From: Talaromyces rugulosus
Taxonomy: Eukaryota > Ascomycota > Eurotiomycetes > Eurotiales > Trichocomaceae
Direction: 5' to 3'
DNA length: 64,000 nucleotides
Assembly (NCBI RefSeq): GCF_013368755.1
Contig: NC_049562.1
Coordinates: forward strand, 5,022,001-5,086,000
A program made the position numbers and the translations under genes. Within the stretch, counting starts at the first letter, position 1. Every line of letters starts with the position of its first letter. Under the pieces are notes generated by a model, which had not been told where the DNA came from, made no database searches, and was given only the letters and a program-made list of their open reading frames with translations. This document shows positions 47,034 to 58,410 of this stretch, piece by piece.

Positions 47034-48067
47034 TCATGCCAAAACACTCTCGGTGCCAGGGCCTTCTGTTTCGTACTCGATCTCCACGCGAGCACCTTTC
47101 TTGCGAGGTTTGGGAGGCGGTGCCGCTCGCTTGCGCTTGGATCCAGGAGCTGGCTTTCGATCCTCGCCAGCAGATTGTTCACTGCCTTCTTCGTCGCTCT
47201 CGTCGTCTTCATCGTCGTCATCTTCTTCATCGCTTGAACCAGCAGATTCGCTACCGAGCCAGTCTTCAATGTCCTCGAGATCCTCGTCCTCGTCCAAGTC
47301 GCTGACGTATTCGACCTCGCCGACACCTTCCTCCTCCTCTTCGTCATACTGCTCGCCTTCGTCAAGATCTTCATCTCTTTCGCCTTCTCCCTGTCTTTCC
47401 AGTCCCCGTAGAACCTTCTTCCATATACTTTCATCCACATTGAGCGGTTGGTCACCGTAGGCGCCGCTTCTCAGCCGGTCAATCAGCTCTCGCTCAATGG
47501 CACGCTCAATCTTAGCAGCAGATTCCGCTTTCCGCTCGCGAGTTTCCTCTCGCCGTCTGATCTTTGGTGCCAACTTGGGGACGACTCGCTCTCCCAGTCG
47601 CTCTTCGTCCTTGGCAAGTTTTTTCATCCGAATAGCAACTTGCGTCAAGCGCGTCAGACGCTGTTTGCACTTATGCGTAAGGAATTTTGGCCAGTAAATC
47701 AATCGCTCATCAATCTGCCCAAGAGCCTTGGCGTAATTGGAAGATAACTTGATCCGCTCCCATAACTTGCTGGGCATGTGGGCACGTTCGATAGTCTTCA
47801 TGTAAAGATACATGGTGCCGGTCTCAGGATCTGACCGAACCGTGGCATAACGAGAATTTGCCAATGGGCAGCTTTGCCTATTGCACAAGCCGGTAACGTT
47901 GTATTCATTGCGACAGAAATTTTGACCCTTTGTTGTTCTGTTTCATTTTCACCGTTAGCTTGCAAACACAATTTTCGAGTGAAAATTGCTATAGGTTGGA
48001 CGCACTTGAGTTTAAAGGCACAAAATTGCTGGTTGATGACCTGCCATACAATTTCATCGGACGCCAT
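47034..48067 (-). CDS. mak16: Ribosome biogenesis factor Mak16
   Basis: Two exons, 48006-48067 and 47034-47937, encode 321 residues. The start [20 protein letters not shown] joins [20 protein letters not shown] and [14 protein letters not shown], the highly conserved N-terminal ribosomal-L28e-like domain with its Cys cluster. The Mak16 domain follows ([39 protein letters not shown]). A long acidic stretch (residues about 220-280) and a basic nuclear signal ([16 protein letters not shown]) complete it. Mak16 acts with Rpf1, Rrp1 and Nsa1 in early 60S (pre-66S) particles in the nucleolus. The intron falls inside the AAA codon for K after KL. It is divergent from the zinc-finger gene. Confidence 0.96.
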
Positions 48068-48838
48068 CTTCACAGAATGCAGGGCCTTTGGTGTAGGCCT
48101 GACGAAAGAAGGCAGAATAATCAATGGATCGCCAGGTACTCAAGCGGCGGAGGAAAAAAAAAAAGGCGGCAGAAAGTCACGTGATGGTAGATTTCTTATC
48201 GGCTTATCAGTTGGGCTCTTGGCGCTTGGCGCTTCCCAAAAAGGAAATCTCTCAACAGCCAGATCTCGATACGGGGGTTTGAGCCTGTTTTGCCCTATCG
48301 AGAAGATTTTACCTTTGATTAATCGTGAGTGGTTCCTATGGACCAATGCCCGTTATTATTTAAACAATCAGAGGTCCATGTCCCATGATCAGGCAGAGCC
48401 TCAATGTGGATGGATATATCGGTAAAGATAACATGACAAAGCGTTGAACAAAGGATAAATTTCTGACATACAAACGGATTATCTTTTACTTTATGCTGTT
48501 ATGGGGACTATAAAACATTTTTTAGATAAATATATTCGGTTTCATTCGCTGGTAGTTTCTTGTAGGCAATTCCAGACTAGATTCGTCACCTTCTAGGCAT
48601 TTGTTAACCGGCCTTCTTCGCATCTTCCCTATATTTTTGAGATGTCACTCTTGAAATTTGTTTTAAATACAAATATAAGTTGGCACAGAATTTTTATTGG
48701 CCCTTATGCTCTTCTCCTGCGACATCATATACAGATATTTGGTATATCGTCAATTTTAGATGTTGCCTAAGTCTCTATTGACGATATATACGTTAAGGAA
48801 TTTTACTGATCTGACTACCAGAAGCTTGAACAGACATT
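48068..48838. promoter_or_regulatory. Divergent intergenic region, mak16 and zinc-finger gene
   Basis: This 771-bp region, A+T-rich toward the right, carries both promoters. A poly-A tract at about 48153-48164 and short open frames are present, none with family features. Confidence 0.45.
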
Positions 48839-49714
48839 ATGGCCCAAGATAACAAACAAATGATGGTGCTAAACTTTACGAAACCTCCCATCATCGTGCC
48901 GAGACATCAGCCTGCCATATCTTATATGAAGGGCAACGAAAAAAAGCATAGGCCAGAGTGTACAAGTGCTCTCTATACTCATCTTCCTACACCTGGCTTT
49001 AATTTTCCGCCTGACACAACAAGAATTCTGTGCTTTGAATGCGGCTTGATTCTCAATGACATTCAGTTGGCCCGCATCCATCTCGTAATCGACCACAACC
49101 TTTGCAACGTTTGCGGCTTCCTGATAGGCTTCCAAACGTACGAAGAGCTTCAAATTCACCTGGAGTGGGATCACTTTTACTGTGAGGCATGTGAATGGTT
49201 CGCACCTTCACTTCAGGGTCTCCAACAACACAACATACATAAGCACTGCATGTGTGCAACCTGCGGAGAGTACTTTGAAGGACGGAACCAATTAAATGGA
49301 CACAGCATCTGCCATCGATCTCGTGATATTTCTTGTATTCTCTGTGACAGGGGTTTCGCGACGTTGCCAGGCGTATTCAATCATCTTGAAGGTTAAAAGT
49401 GCGAGGGAGGGGCGATGGCGGATGATATTCGACAACTCGTGAGCGAATATTATGATAACTATTATATCAAAACAAACGTATACATACCAGAACACAAATG
49501 GTTTTATTGCCGCGTTTGTGATAGGACATATCATCACTTGAGTGAGCTTCTGCAGCATCTTGAATTTCGGAGTTGCTCCGAGATATACATTCAAGGGACG
49601 GCACAACTGGTGGATTACGTGAAAGAAAATATCAAGACGACAATAACAAAGCGCCGCCGCCAGCGGGAGTTTCCCGTTCACGCCCGAATACTTGAACTGC
49701 GAAGAAATGGATAG
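48839..49714 (+). pseudogene. C2H2-like zinc-finger protein interrupted by one in-frame stop
   Basis: One continuous frame of 292 codons runs from MAQDNKQMMVLNFTKP to HARILELRRNG, broken only by TAA at 49394-49396. Upstream of the stop are five zinc-finger-like units: CFECG...HLVIDH, CNVCG...HLEWDH, CEACEW...HNIHKH, CATCG...HSICH and CILCDRGFATLPGVFNHLEG. Downstream the frame resumes directly with KCEGG, then ADDIRQLVSEYYDN and a sixth unit, CRVCDRTYHHLSELLQHLEF. The last Cys of the fifth unit lies just after the stop, so the stop splits one finger. No intron fits, since the region has no usable acceptor. It may be a recent nonsense allele, a truncated but active 185-residue protein, a readthrough gene or a sequencing error. 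Function is unknown; nucleic-acid binding is inferred. Confidence 0.65.
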
Positions 49715-50208
49715 CTTGTATATCTGTATATCTATAGAGATGACACCACTGGAAATGTTCTTTTTATTGTTGAATCCTCAAAACGTTTGCAAATACATAG
49801 TTTAGGAAGGGTCAATTGGTTTTGATATCGATCAAACAACATTCGAATGTTGAAGTTGTAAGACATTTGCCGATGTCTTTGGTTTTCTCGTCAGCTGGTT
49901 CGATAGACCGATCCCTGGTCTGATTACTTATTGAGTTTTTTTTAAAAAAAATAATACATGACTTTATTTTCAATTTTTAAATTGTTGTCAACGATGGTTG
50001 ATGTCGATTGTTAAATTTAGTGTTGACTAACGAGAATCGCGTGTGCGTTGATGCCCCAAGCGCTAGTTAGTTATGTGCTATTGATTATTTATGATTTCGT
50101 AAGAATTCGGTAGTCATAGTTCGTACTACTACTAATAGATAAATGAGAAATATTCTTATATAAACGGCGCGCCCTTTTTTCTATACTAAATCTCAAAACC
50201 AAGCAGAC
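49715..50208. other. Convergent 3' intergenic region, A+T rich
   Basis: This 494-bp gap lies between the ends of the zinc-finger frame and the Far11-like gene. A poly-T/poly-A stretch occurs at about 49937-49953. No gene was seen. Confidence 0.45.
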
Positions 50209-53200
50209 CTACCAGCCCTCCATTTGCAGTGGTCCTCCGTCCCATTCAGTTTGCCCGTTTGTTGGAGCACCCGGATCTCTCTCATCAAGATCATTAAGCA
50301 TATCTTCACTGTAGATGCCCCAACCCATGGCTTCCAATTCTCTTGAGAAAAAGTCTCTTTCCTCTTCCACAAGTGAGGCCCCTTCTTCGATATTCATCAC
50401 ATCTCTATACCGGCGCAGATGCCACCAGTGAGTGAGACCGCGAAGCGCCTGTTCTAAAGGAAGTGCCTCTTCAACTTCAGCATCGACGTCCGAGCCTGCC
50501 AGCCAATCGTCGCGCAATTCTGGCCGGCAATAGAGATATATAGCCGTAATAACCCGCATGTTGGTTTGGCGCCATTTCCGGCCGCAGAATGGAACTTGTG
50601 ACTTGAAAAGTTTCAAGGTGTATGACCGAAGATCGGGGTCAGGGATCTTCAATCCTTTGCGTAGAATGGTGCTTGATTTGTATTGAACAAGCAAAAGGCA
50701 GCGGTGCGATTTGTCTCGTGTAATCTTTTGCATTATATGCAGATAATTAATAGCCGAAAAGAAATTGCGGAAAGAATAGGCTGTGATCGGGTCCTTGGGG
50801 AATTGACCGGTTGGATACCCTAGCTCATCTACCTCTGGACGCTGAGAGCCATCATGATATTCGGACATTGCAGATTTTTCTGGTGACAGCCCTCGAACCG
50901 AAGAACTTCCATCAAGCGAATGTCTCCGTCGAAGTATGGGTGGTGGAACAGCGTCATCTTCCGAAGATTCACCGTCCAATGAATCGTCATGGTCAGGCGC
51001 ATTTTGAGAATTGCGAAGGCAAAACTGGAAAAAACTAAAAGTTGTTAATTATCTTTTTTTCTTTTTGTTGTAAGAAAGTAAGGTAATTTACCTGAGCTCC
51101 TTGTGATCATTCACCTGATCTACCGCCTGGTCCACATCTTGATGAGCAAACATCTTTAGTATTAATGGAAGATAATTAGAGTCGAGTAGTAGTTGAGTGA
51201 GATATTCAAATTTAAAGATATCTAAGCAGTTAGCTAGATCCTGTGTGTTTCATTGCGGGATAATAGGTTGAATCATACGAGATCTTTTGAACCATTTGAG
51301 GAGAAGCAATAGAGACCCGGATACGGCCTTTCCCGTGACTTCGCGAAGTCTAGCCATATCGATTTCTTCCATGTCGGTGGGAGGTTCCTCGTGGGTCGAA
51401 CTAGTTGAAGGATAGCCGTTGGCAGCCCTGTAATGTTTGTTAATTCCATCACATTTAAAGGGACTCTTAAAGATATTTACCCTGGATCGTGACCATTTGG
51501 GCCATTGCCTTGGTTTACCATGGCACTAACATTCGTCAAAATCACCTTTAGCAAGACGATGACGATCGATTGGAGATGCGGCATCGCTTGTTTCTGATTC
51601 TGTTGTTAGGATTCTGGTTAATTTATGATGGAGAGCCGAAGAAAGCTTACATAGAAAGCCTCTACTGCGTCCAGTCGCCGCTGGATGCCTTCGTTTTCGG
51701 TTTCCTTTGGAAGTTCTTCGTTTTGATTCTTGTTCTCTGTTTCCGCTGAAGAGATTTCTTCTTGGCCGTATCCACCGTTCTCGGGCTGAAGACTTTTATC
51801 GTCCATGTTCCAGCCTCGCTCGAATTTCATGAACCGCTCTCGTTCTTCCCATAGTTGACGCGTCGCCCTAGTCATTTTCACATGACTGGAGAATAGTTTC
51901 CCGGCTTCGATAATAGACGCAGGAACATCACTTCCTTCCCACCGCTTTCCAACCAGAGTGTCCTGCATCTCGCCTTTGCCTTTTCCACCAATGTTGTTGC
52001 TGGAGCCATCTAGAGGTGGATACATAAAGGGGAAATTTTGGTTGGTTTGATAATTTTGCTTCTTCCCGGCTTTACCACCAGGCCCAATAGGCGATGGTGG
52101 CGGCGATGGAGCGGGAGTAGCGATGTGGACGGATTGATGAAGAATTGAACCACTGCCACCGGAAGCCGTAGAGCCCGAAGCCGAGAAAAGCCCGTTTCCT
52201 GATGCCAGGCGACTCGGATGGTTAGGAAGGGGCGGAAGTATCGAATTATGTTCCAGCTCTAACGGTACCACAGGTGGCGGGGGGTTATATGAAGGGTATT
52301 TTGATGTGACCTCCTGGCGAAAAACATGATAATCAAGCGGAGACGCAGTCAGGAAGGGCTCTCGGCAGTTTGCTGGGTCTTCCGGTATGTTCATCGTAGG
52401 TTCAAGCTCCTTTTTTGCGTCCTTTAAGCTTTGGCTTCCCCCAAAGATGAGGAGGACTGATTTCCAAAAAAGTAAAACAAACCGTGTGAAAGGAATGCTA
52501 GCGGAATCATCCCAACGCAACCCAGCAATTATTTCAACAAGAGTAATAAGTAGACTGGGTTCTAGCCCAGCAATTGTGTCCCGTAACTGCACATTATCTT
52601 TGTTAAGAGACTCCAGTCTCCTAGCCACTTCGACAGCAAAATACAGACACGTTAAGATCAGATTCGCTTCGCGTTCGCGGGCTATAAGGAATGCTGCGTG
52701 TTCCTTTTCATTATCCAAGTCAATGCACTCGGCATCCGCCATATTTCGTTCTTTGTCGTAGACGATCTTCATATATTCGAAAAGTTTTGGAATCCCGCCA
52801 CAATCATGCAGGAGGAGCACACTGTCCACAATCAATTTAATCTGAAGTGATTTTGACTTCGGTGTTTCGGCTTCTTCTTCTTCCGTAGGCTGATCGGGAT
52901 AATCATCCACATGTCTTCCACCGGTAAGTCCCCATACACCACACATTGTATAGCAAATGGCTTCTAATGCCTCGATGCGTGAAAACATATCCGAATGGTC
53001 CAAATTTGCCAAAAGGGACTCAATAAAGGATTTTTGAAAATCACGACTGACATCTAACCACGAGGAATCCGAATGTCCGGGACTCTGCTGACAGAATTCA
53101 TGCCATTGCTGATCAAATGACACCTTGGATCCAAGTAGCATCATACGCTCTGGCTCACTATACTGAAACCACTCGTCGAGCTCTTCGGGAAAAGGCTGAC

Positions 53201-53585
53201 AGTCAGCATAGCGAAATGCGTAGACTTGCTGCTCAACTCGAGGGATGTCCTGCACTATTCGCCTCAACTGGGCAAGGCTAAGCGAATCCGGTGCCAGCTC
53301 AGCGGCCTGTTGTCCGGGGGCTGGAGGAGGTGGCTGCAAGGGTGGCGGAGGCGCGACATCACGTCTAATTGCAGGCCTTCCTATTGTTCTTGGATCTCTA
53401 GGGGCGGAGAGATCTTGAGGCTGCTCTTCAATAACTGGTGATGGTTCAAGTGTGAGACCATCGACCACCTCTGCCATGAGTTGTTCATCGGGAACAGGTG
53501 ATATGTCGGTTCCAGTTTGGTCAACCTCATCTGCCATAACAATGACCTGGCCAGGTCCATTGCCGTCAATGGTATCGGTAGACAT
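50209..53585 (-). CDS. STRIPAK subunit Far11/STRIP homologue
   Basis: Five exons, 51651-53585, 51481-51599, 51279-51427, 51092-51221 and 50209-51034, encode 1052 residues. The N-terminal N1221 domain spans roughly residues 110-400 (YAFRYADCQPFPEELDEWFQ, FIESLLANLDHSDMFSRIEA). A Pro/Gly-rich linker of about 100 residues follows, then the DUF3402 domain assembled from all later exons: PHLQSIVIVLLKVILTN, LLLLLKWFKRS, FEYLTQLLLDSNYLPLILKM and ELSFFQFCLRNSQ. These proteins (Far11 in yeast, PRO22 in Sordaria, STRIP1/2 in animals) scaffold the striatin-PP2A complex that controls cell fusion, septation and sexual development in fungi. Small exons 2-4 are supported by in-phase joints and by conserved residues. 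The extreme C terminus is acidic. Confidence 0.9.
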
Positions 53586-54079
53586 GTTGTGATCCTATCT
53601 GGACTGGGTTTGATAAGCTCCCCACCGTGGATATGAAATACGCGTAACCGAACGAAACATCAAGGTTATTTGTTTCAGCAGCGCAGCCATAAAATCTTTT
53701 TCAACTCGTAATCTTTCGTAAAATCAAACCGTTATATCCCATCCTCGGGGTCATCTAGAGACTATAATGCCTGCATTTCGACGGCGATGGATGTTCCTGG
53801 ATGTATTTTGGTGACCGGACGGATTATTGGGGCGCCATATTGTGGGTCGGTCATGTGACCATATCAGCAGTTAAATCCGAGTCTGGATGCATGGATTGGG
53901 CAACCCAGGCGTCAATTGTTGCTACCAGGGAGCATATTTCCTGGTTGTTTTTCTTTTTAAAAGGGAAAAAATTATGCTTTGACATTTTCACCCAATAATC
54001 CTCCAAAAAATACACATGATTTACATCAAAAAGTAGAATATATATACGTATTATGACATGGTGAGATGTCCCAGAGCAC
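53586..54079. promoter_or_regulatory. Intergenic region upstream of the Far11-like gene
   Basis: This 494-bp gap between two minus-strand genes holds the Far11 promoter and the cax4 3' UTR. No gene was seen. Confidence 0.45.
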
Positions 54080-54923
54080 TTATTTCGACTTACGGGAGAT
54101 TTTACTGTCCTCGCGTGGTTTCGGTTTTCTTCGAGCTTCCCAACGTTGCCAACCAGCCTCGGTAAGGTCTTCACTCACTACTAAATCTCGGACTCGCAGG
54201 GCGCGAAGTAAAGACAAATCAAGCGCCCAATCAATCCAACCCGATTCCCGCAAGAAGGTGATGGCGAAGAACCAGACGATAGAGAATAAGACACCGGCGG
54301 AACACCCGACCAAGACCTGCTTTTTAGTATGGTAATTTAGGTATAACCGACTGATTGCCACCGCACTGGCTCCAACAAAAGCAAGGAAGGATATGGCGAC
54401 TCGTTGGAATAAAGTTGCGGCGTTTGGTGTGACGGAGAAGTTTGGCTTGTGTCTTAAAAGGAGGAACAACGTGACGTAACACGAGAAGTATGCCACGAAT
54501 TGTGCGTGCGAAGAAGGCATTCCATAGCCTTTGCCCTGCATGTCTAGACAACCAAAGATTATCAGCAACTCCTTTCTTCCTTTCTTTGTTGATAACCAAT
54601 CTGCAATTTTCAGGTCTCACATTTGGGTCTTTCTTCTCGAATCAACCTTTTCAGCGCAAAGTTCAACGCTTCACAGCTCATCTGACCAGCGAACATCAAG
54701 ATAATTTCCAGCTCTCGGGAGGCCCAAATCAGGGAAACGTAGGTGACGCATAATGCTTGTGGGACGAGTGCTAGCCAGGCAGAAGCATACGAGACGATGT
54801 CGTCGGGGTTCTAGGAGCACCATTGGCATTAGCTATCGAATTGGAACCGGGATAGCCATAGGGGCTTACATAGTGCACATGTGTCAAGGACAGGGATGCC
54901 AGAGGTGTATCCGAGAGCGACAT
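54080..54923 (-). CDS. cax4: Dolichyl-diphosphate phosphatase (Cax4/DOLPP1)
   Basis: Three exons, 54870-54923, 54621-54810 and 54080-54543, encode 235 residues. The PAP2 phosphatase signature is complete: KRLIREERP (motif 1), GYGMPSSHAQF (motif 2) and SRLYLNYHTKKQV (motif 3), each next to membrane helices. About four helices are visible, and the C terminus is a cytosolic charged segment ending KISRKSK. The enzyme removes one phosphate from dolichyl diphosphate on the luminal side of the ER, recycling the carrier after oligosaccharide transfer. Start MSLSDTPLASLSLTHVHY and intron positions rebuild NPDDIVSYASAWLALVPQ. It is the last clear housekeeping gene before the polyketide cluster. Confidence 0.94.
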
Positions 54924-55676
54924 GTCGGATCAATCGAAAGTTTCAAAATAACGAAGTCATCAGGCAGGGGGTAAACATCTTCTTGATGCTGATGTCTGGT
55001 TGATGTCGTATTTGGCCTTTTCTGCGCCAAGCAGCCGCCTGTTGGCCTCAGGCATAAATGCCAAGACTCCGACATGTGGGGCATCGATATCAATATTTCT
55101 ACATCATCAACTTTACGCGATAGAGGGAGGCACGCTGGAGGTTGTGTCTTTATATATTTATAACTAACTTATAAAAACTAGTCTAAGAATATATTATTGT
55201 TGTATATATATGTAATTGCTTCTACATGGTGATATATATACAAGCTATGTAACGCCTACTCCCTCTCAATTTCAACTACACATGGTTTTCAAATGTTAGG
55301 ATGTAGGTAATTAAGGAAAACGTTGGTGTATTTGGATTTAGCATAGATAAATAGTTGGATATACTTTTAATATTATGTATTTATGCAATGTAAATTGATA
55401 GGGCTGAAGGAGACTGGGATCACCCAAATCTTACATATTCGATAATTCCACCGACATCAATCTACATGTAGACCGCCTTGTGTTCATTTAAATGTGTGGT
55501 ACTTATGTAATTAATAATTAAATGATAATTCGGACAACTGCTTAGATTATAGAGGAAACTGAGCGCTATAATAACAAAAAGAAAAGAATCAAGCATTGGA
55601 TTCCAAAGACAACTCTATAGAATGCGCGATATACCAATGAAATGAAATGGAAACACCCCAAACACCGCGCTTGTCA
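54924..55676. other. A+T-rich gap at the edge of the secondary-metabolite cluster
   Basis: This 753-bp region holds the cax4 promoter on its left and the methyltransferase 3' UTR on its right. From about 55140 to 55570 it is markedly A+T rich (repeated TATATA and AATTAATAATTAAA). No gene or transposon end was seen. It is the natural boundary between housekeeping genes and the cluster. Confidence 0.55.
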
Positions 55677-57247
55677 TTACAATTCGGCCCTGATATGGAC
55701 TGGAGTCGTGCTGAGCAACTCCAGAGACCCCTCCGACGCGGTCGTGGGCTCGGCGACCTGCTCAGAGGACGACTGATCAATCTCTTGTTGCTCGTCCTCA
55801 AGGACAACCTCGAGCACGTTCATGGTGCTACCGAGCGGCTGGACCGATGACTTCAGCTTCAGTCGTGGGTCCGCGCGTTTGAAAAGAGATGTCCAGTCTT
55901 CGGTGGCGCGCTCCAGGCTGTTGAAGACTTGTAGCATGGTGAGATCACGAACACGCAGTAGACGTTCCTGGACGGCCGGGATCTGTCCCGAAGCCGGTAG
56001 CACTGTGTCCATGATAATGATGCGCGAACCCCCTTTCAGAGCTGGGATTAGGTTTGATACTATCGACAGCGCTTCGTTTTCCGGCCAGTCGTGCAGGATC
56101 ATGCGCAAGAGGTATACATCGGCGCCGTGGAGAGGCTCCGGCTCAAAGAAGCTGTGCTCCTGAAACCGGATACGGTTCGTAACCGATTCGACCAGCCCCT
56201 GCGACTGTAGCGCTTCCGGTCCGTTGGATACGACCTCGGGGAGATCTTGGACAACAAAATCGAGGTCTGGATAGGCCTTGGCCAGTTCGACGCTAGAATG
56301 ACCGGTTGAACCGCCAACCTGTATGCAGGAAGTTACAAGAATCAGCAATCTACTTCAATTTCTGTGCTTCTGAAAGTGAGTGGAATTATCAGGCTTACAT
56401 CGACGATGGTCGCTTTTCCCAACTTCGCCCAGTCAAAGCCGGCCACGAGGTGCTTCAGATCAGTTCCTTCGCTGTTGGTGACACTCTTCATGTAGCCGGA
56501 GAACTGGCGCGTGCGTTCAGGATCCTGCGCTAAGTGATCAAAAAAGGGTAGATGGTGGTCGAAAGCAATGTTGTAGGCGGTCTCGTTTTTCTTCACGCTG
56601 TCAGGCCATCGCTCACAGGCCTCCACCAGCTTGGCCGCTGTTGGTATGGAGGCTTCCGTCATGAAGCGGGCCCAGTCAAAGAAGTTGGGGTTGGTCACCA
56701 ACAGTGCTGAGATGGCGCTGTGAGCAATGGTGTCGGCAGTGGGCTCGCTGAACAGATTGTTGGTCATGGCCATGCGAGCCACGCTCTTCAGCCTGGGTTC
56801 AGAAACCTTGGCCTCGGCCGCCAGGTCAGCGTAGGAGATGGAGCCATGTAGAGGCACCAGGGAGAAAATTTGGAAGTGGCACAACCACCGAAGAGCAAAG
56901 AGCACATGGAACTTGGTTTTATTGTTAGCAAGATCATTGGAGAGGAGCAACAACAACAAGATAAAAAGGACGAAAAACCGGGGAGTCAGCAAACATACAT
57001 TGGCAGTCAGATGTGGCAAAAACTCGCTCGGCCCGACGGCAAGCTGGAAGATTTTGAACGATGCCTCAGTCAGATCTCTACGCGCCAGTGCAATATCCTC
57101 AGGGGCTGAGGTAGGTAGCGTCGACGTTGGTGCATCTCGTTCGAACGACGGCTGGGGCTGGTTGTTGGCTCGCAGATAATCGCTCAGTGTCTTTGCACTG
57201 CGCGAGATCTGGTCTGCATACTGCTCGATGGCGGATAGGGATTCCAT
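55677..57247 (-). CDS. O-methyltransferase of the polyketide cluster
   Basis: Three exons, 56999-57247, 56399-56911 and 55677-56318, encode 467 residues. The N-terminal helical dimerisation region (residues about 1-200) includes ALRWLCHFQIFSLVPLHGSI and the winged-helix LAAEAKVSEPRLKSVARM. The SAM-binding loop is rebuilt across intron 2 as ATIVDVGGSTGHSSVELAK, followed by DLDFVVQDLP. The catalytic base is expected at LLRMILHDWPENEAL, where the histidine is intact. This is a COMT-type (plant-like) O-methyltransferase as found beside fungal aromatic polyketide synthases. It likely methylates a phenolic hydroxyl of the synthase product; which one cannot be told. The acceptor of intron 1 (AAG before FHVLFALRW) is less canonical but has a CTAAC branch site close by. 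It is divergent from the synthase. Confidence 0.9.
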
Positions 57248-58410
57248 TGCGCGACAATTTTGATGCTTTGTTAATGAATTTTAGAAACTCACTGTGTAGT
57301 AACTCTTGCGATGTAGGAAGGCAGTGTGTAATGAAAGCCAATAATGATTACGGACGTCCATCCTTATTATATATGTATTCATGACGGTAGCTACAGGCAT
57401 ATCTTGACCCGAAAAAGGTACCGAAACAGTACTGAATCGCAACGATCGCATCTTGGTCGTCTTGATGGCCGATGCTGGTATCGGGCCTTAACTAGGGCTT
57501 AGGGCTTCCTTGCAGTCAGCCCCGATCCCGCGGGCCATGGGCTTTCTCCACATCGGGCCCGAAACAACTTGTTTACCACCGAACCCTCTCGACTGACTGT
57601 ACAGCACCTCTCTGCAACTCTACCCTGGTTGTTCTTGCGATCAAGTAAAATAGCCGAAGGAAAGTATCCATCATTAAAGCGGATCGGCCCGTGCAGTATA
57701 CTTCCTCGCTGTCCTCTTTCGCTGATTGCGTCATGTCCGACCCGGGCATTAATTTTGCTGGAATACTTCCATGCATGATGGCACACGCGACTTTCCCAGT
57801 CGCTGTCACGCCCTGCCATGGGATAGTTTTACCCCTTGCGGGGCTCCATATGGCTGGCGATCGGTGTTTTGGCAGATAGGTACAAGCATACCTGCAGGTG
57901 CTCGTAACCTTTCCGACCAGTGAAGGAGGTACTTCCTGCCCGATGGTGTCCACTTGAGATAGGCTCGTGCTAAAAATATCTAGAATAATTCCGAATCGTA
58001 TATTTTTTTGGACTCTACGGAGGTTTCTCGCGTGGAAAACCCACCCATTACTCTTCTTAGACAAGTACTGGTCCCGAACAAGATAGGATCGGGACGGTCT
58101 ACATGAAGATACACGAAACATGATTCGGTGATAGACAACTATCTGAGCTCTGCTCGCGGTGAGACGCGGCATAGTACATAAAGGACTGGATCCTGTCCTG
58201 GTTTGCGGTAGCGTTTAGTCACACAACTCTTTCATCTTTTCAACAAGATAATACCTAGGAGCCTCTCTCTGAGTACTCCAGTGCAAGACTAGATCGCGAA
58301 TAACATAGTACACACGAAACCCAACCACTAGCAGAGTATATTGGTATTGGTATCCATCACATTCACTGCGTATCAAGTCTTGCCAGGAGCTTCAACAAAT
58401 CTATTCAACA
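57248..58410. promoter_or_regulatory. Shared divergent promoter, O-methyltransferase and polyketide synthase
   Basis: This 1.16-kb region lies between the two start codons. A TATA box for the methyltransferase is at 57367-57373. A perfect 10-nt palindrome TCGGGCCCGA sits at 57553-57562 in the middle part and resembles the paired TCG/CGA half-sites bound by Zn2Cys6 cluster regulators, though its spacer is 4 nt rather than 5. An ACATAAAGG element near 58175 may serve the synthase, which has a long C/A-rich leader. No gene was seen. Confidence 0.5.
57367..57373 (-). promoter_or_regulatory. TATA box of the O-methyltransferase gene
   Basis: On the minus strand the sequence reads TATATAA, about 120 bp upstream of the ATG at 57247, a usual position for a fungal TATA element. 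Confidence 0.55.

Noticed and set aside
47020..47460. Ser-rich open frame on the plus strand over mak16
   Set aside because: It is the reverse reading of the acidic Glu/Asp stretch of Mak16, which gives poly-Ser by codon complementarity.
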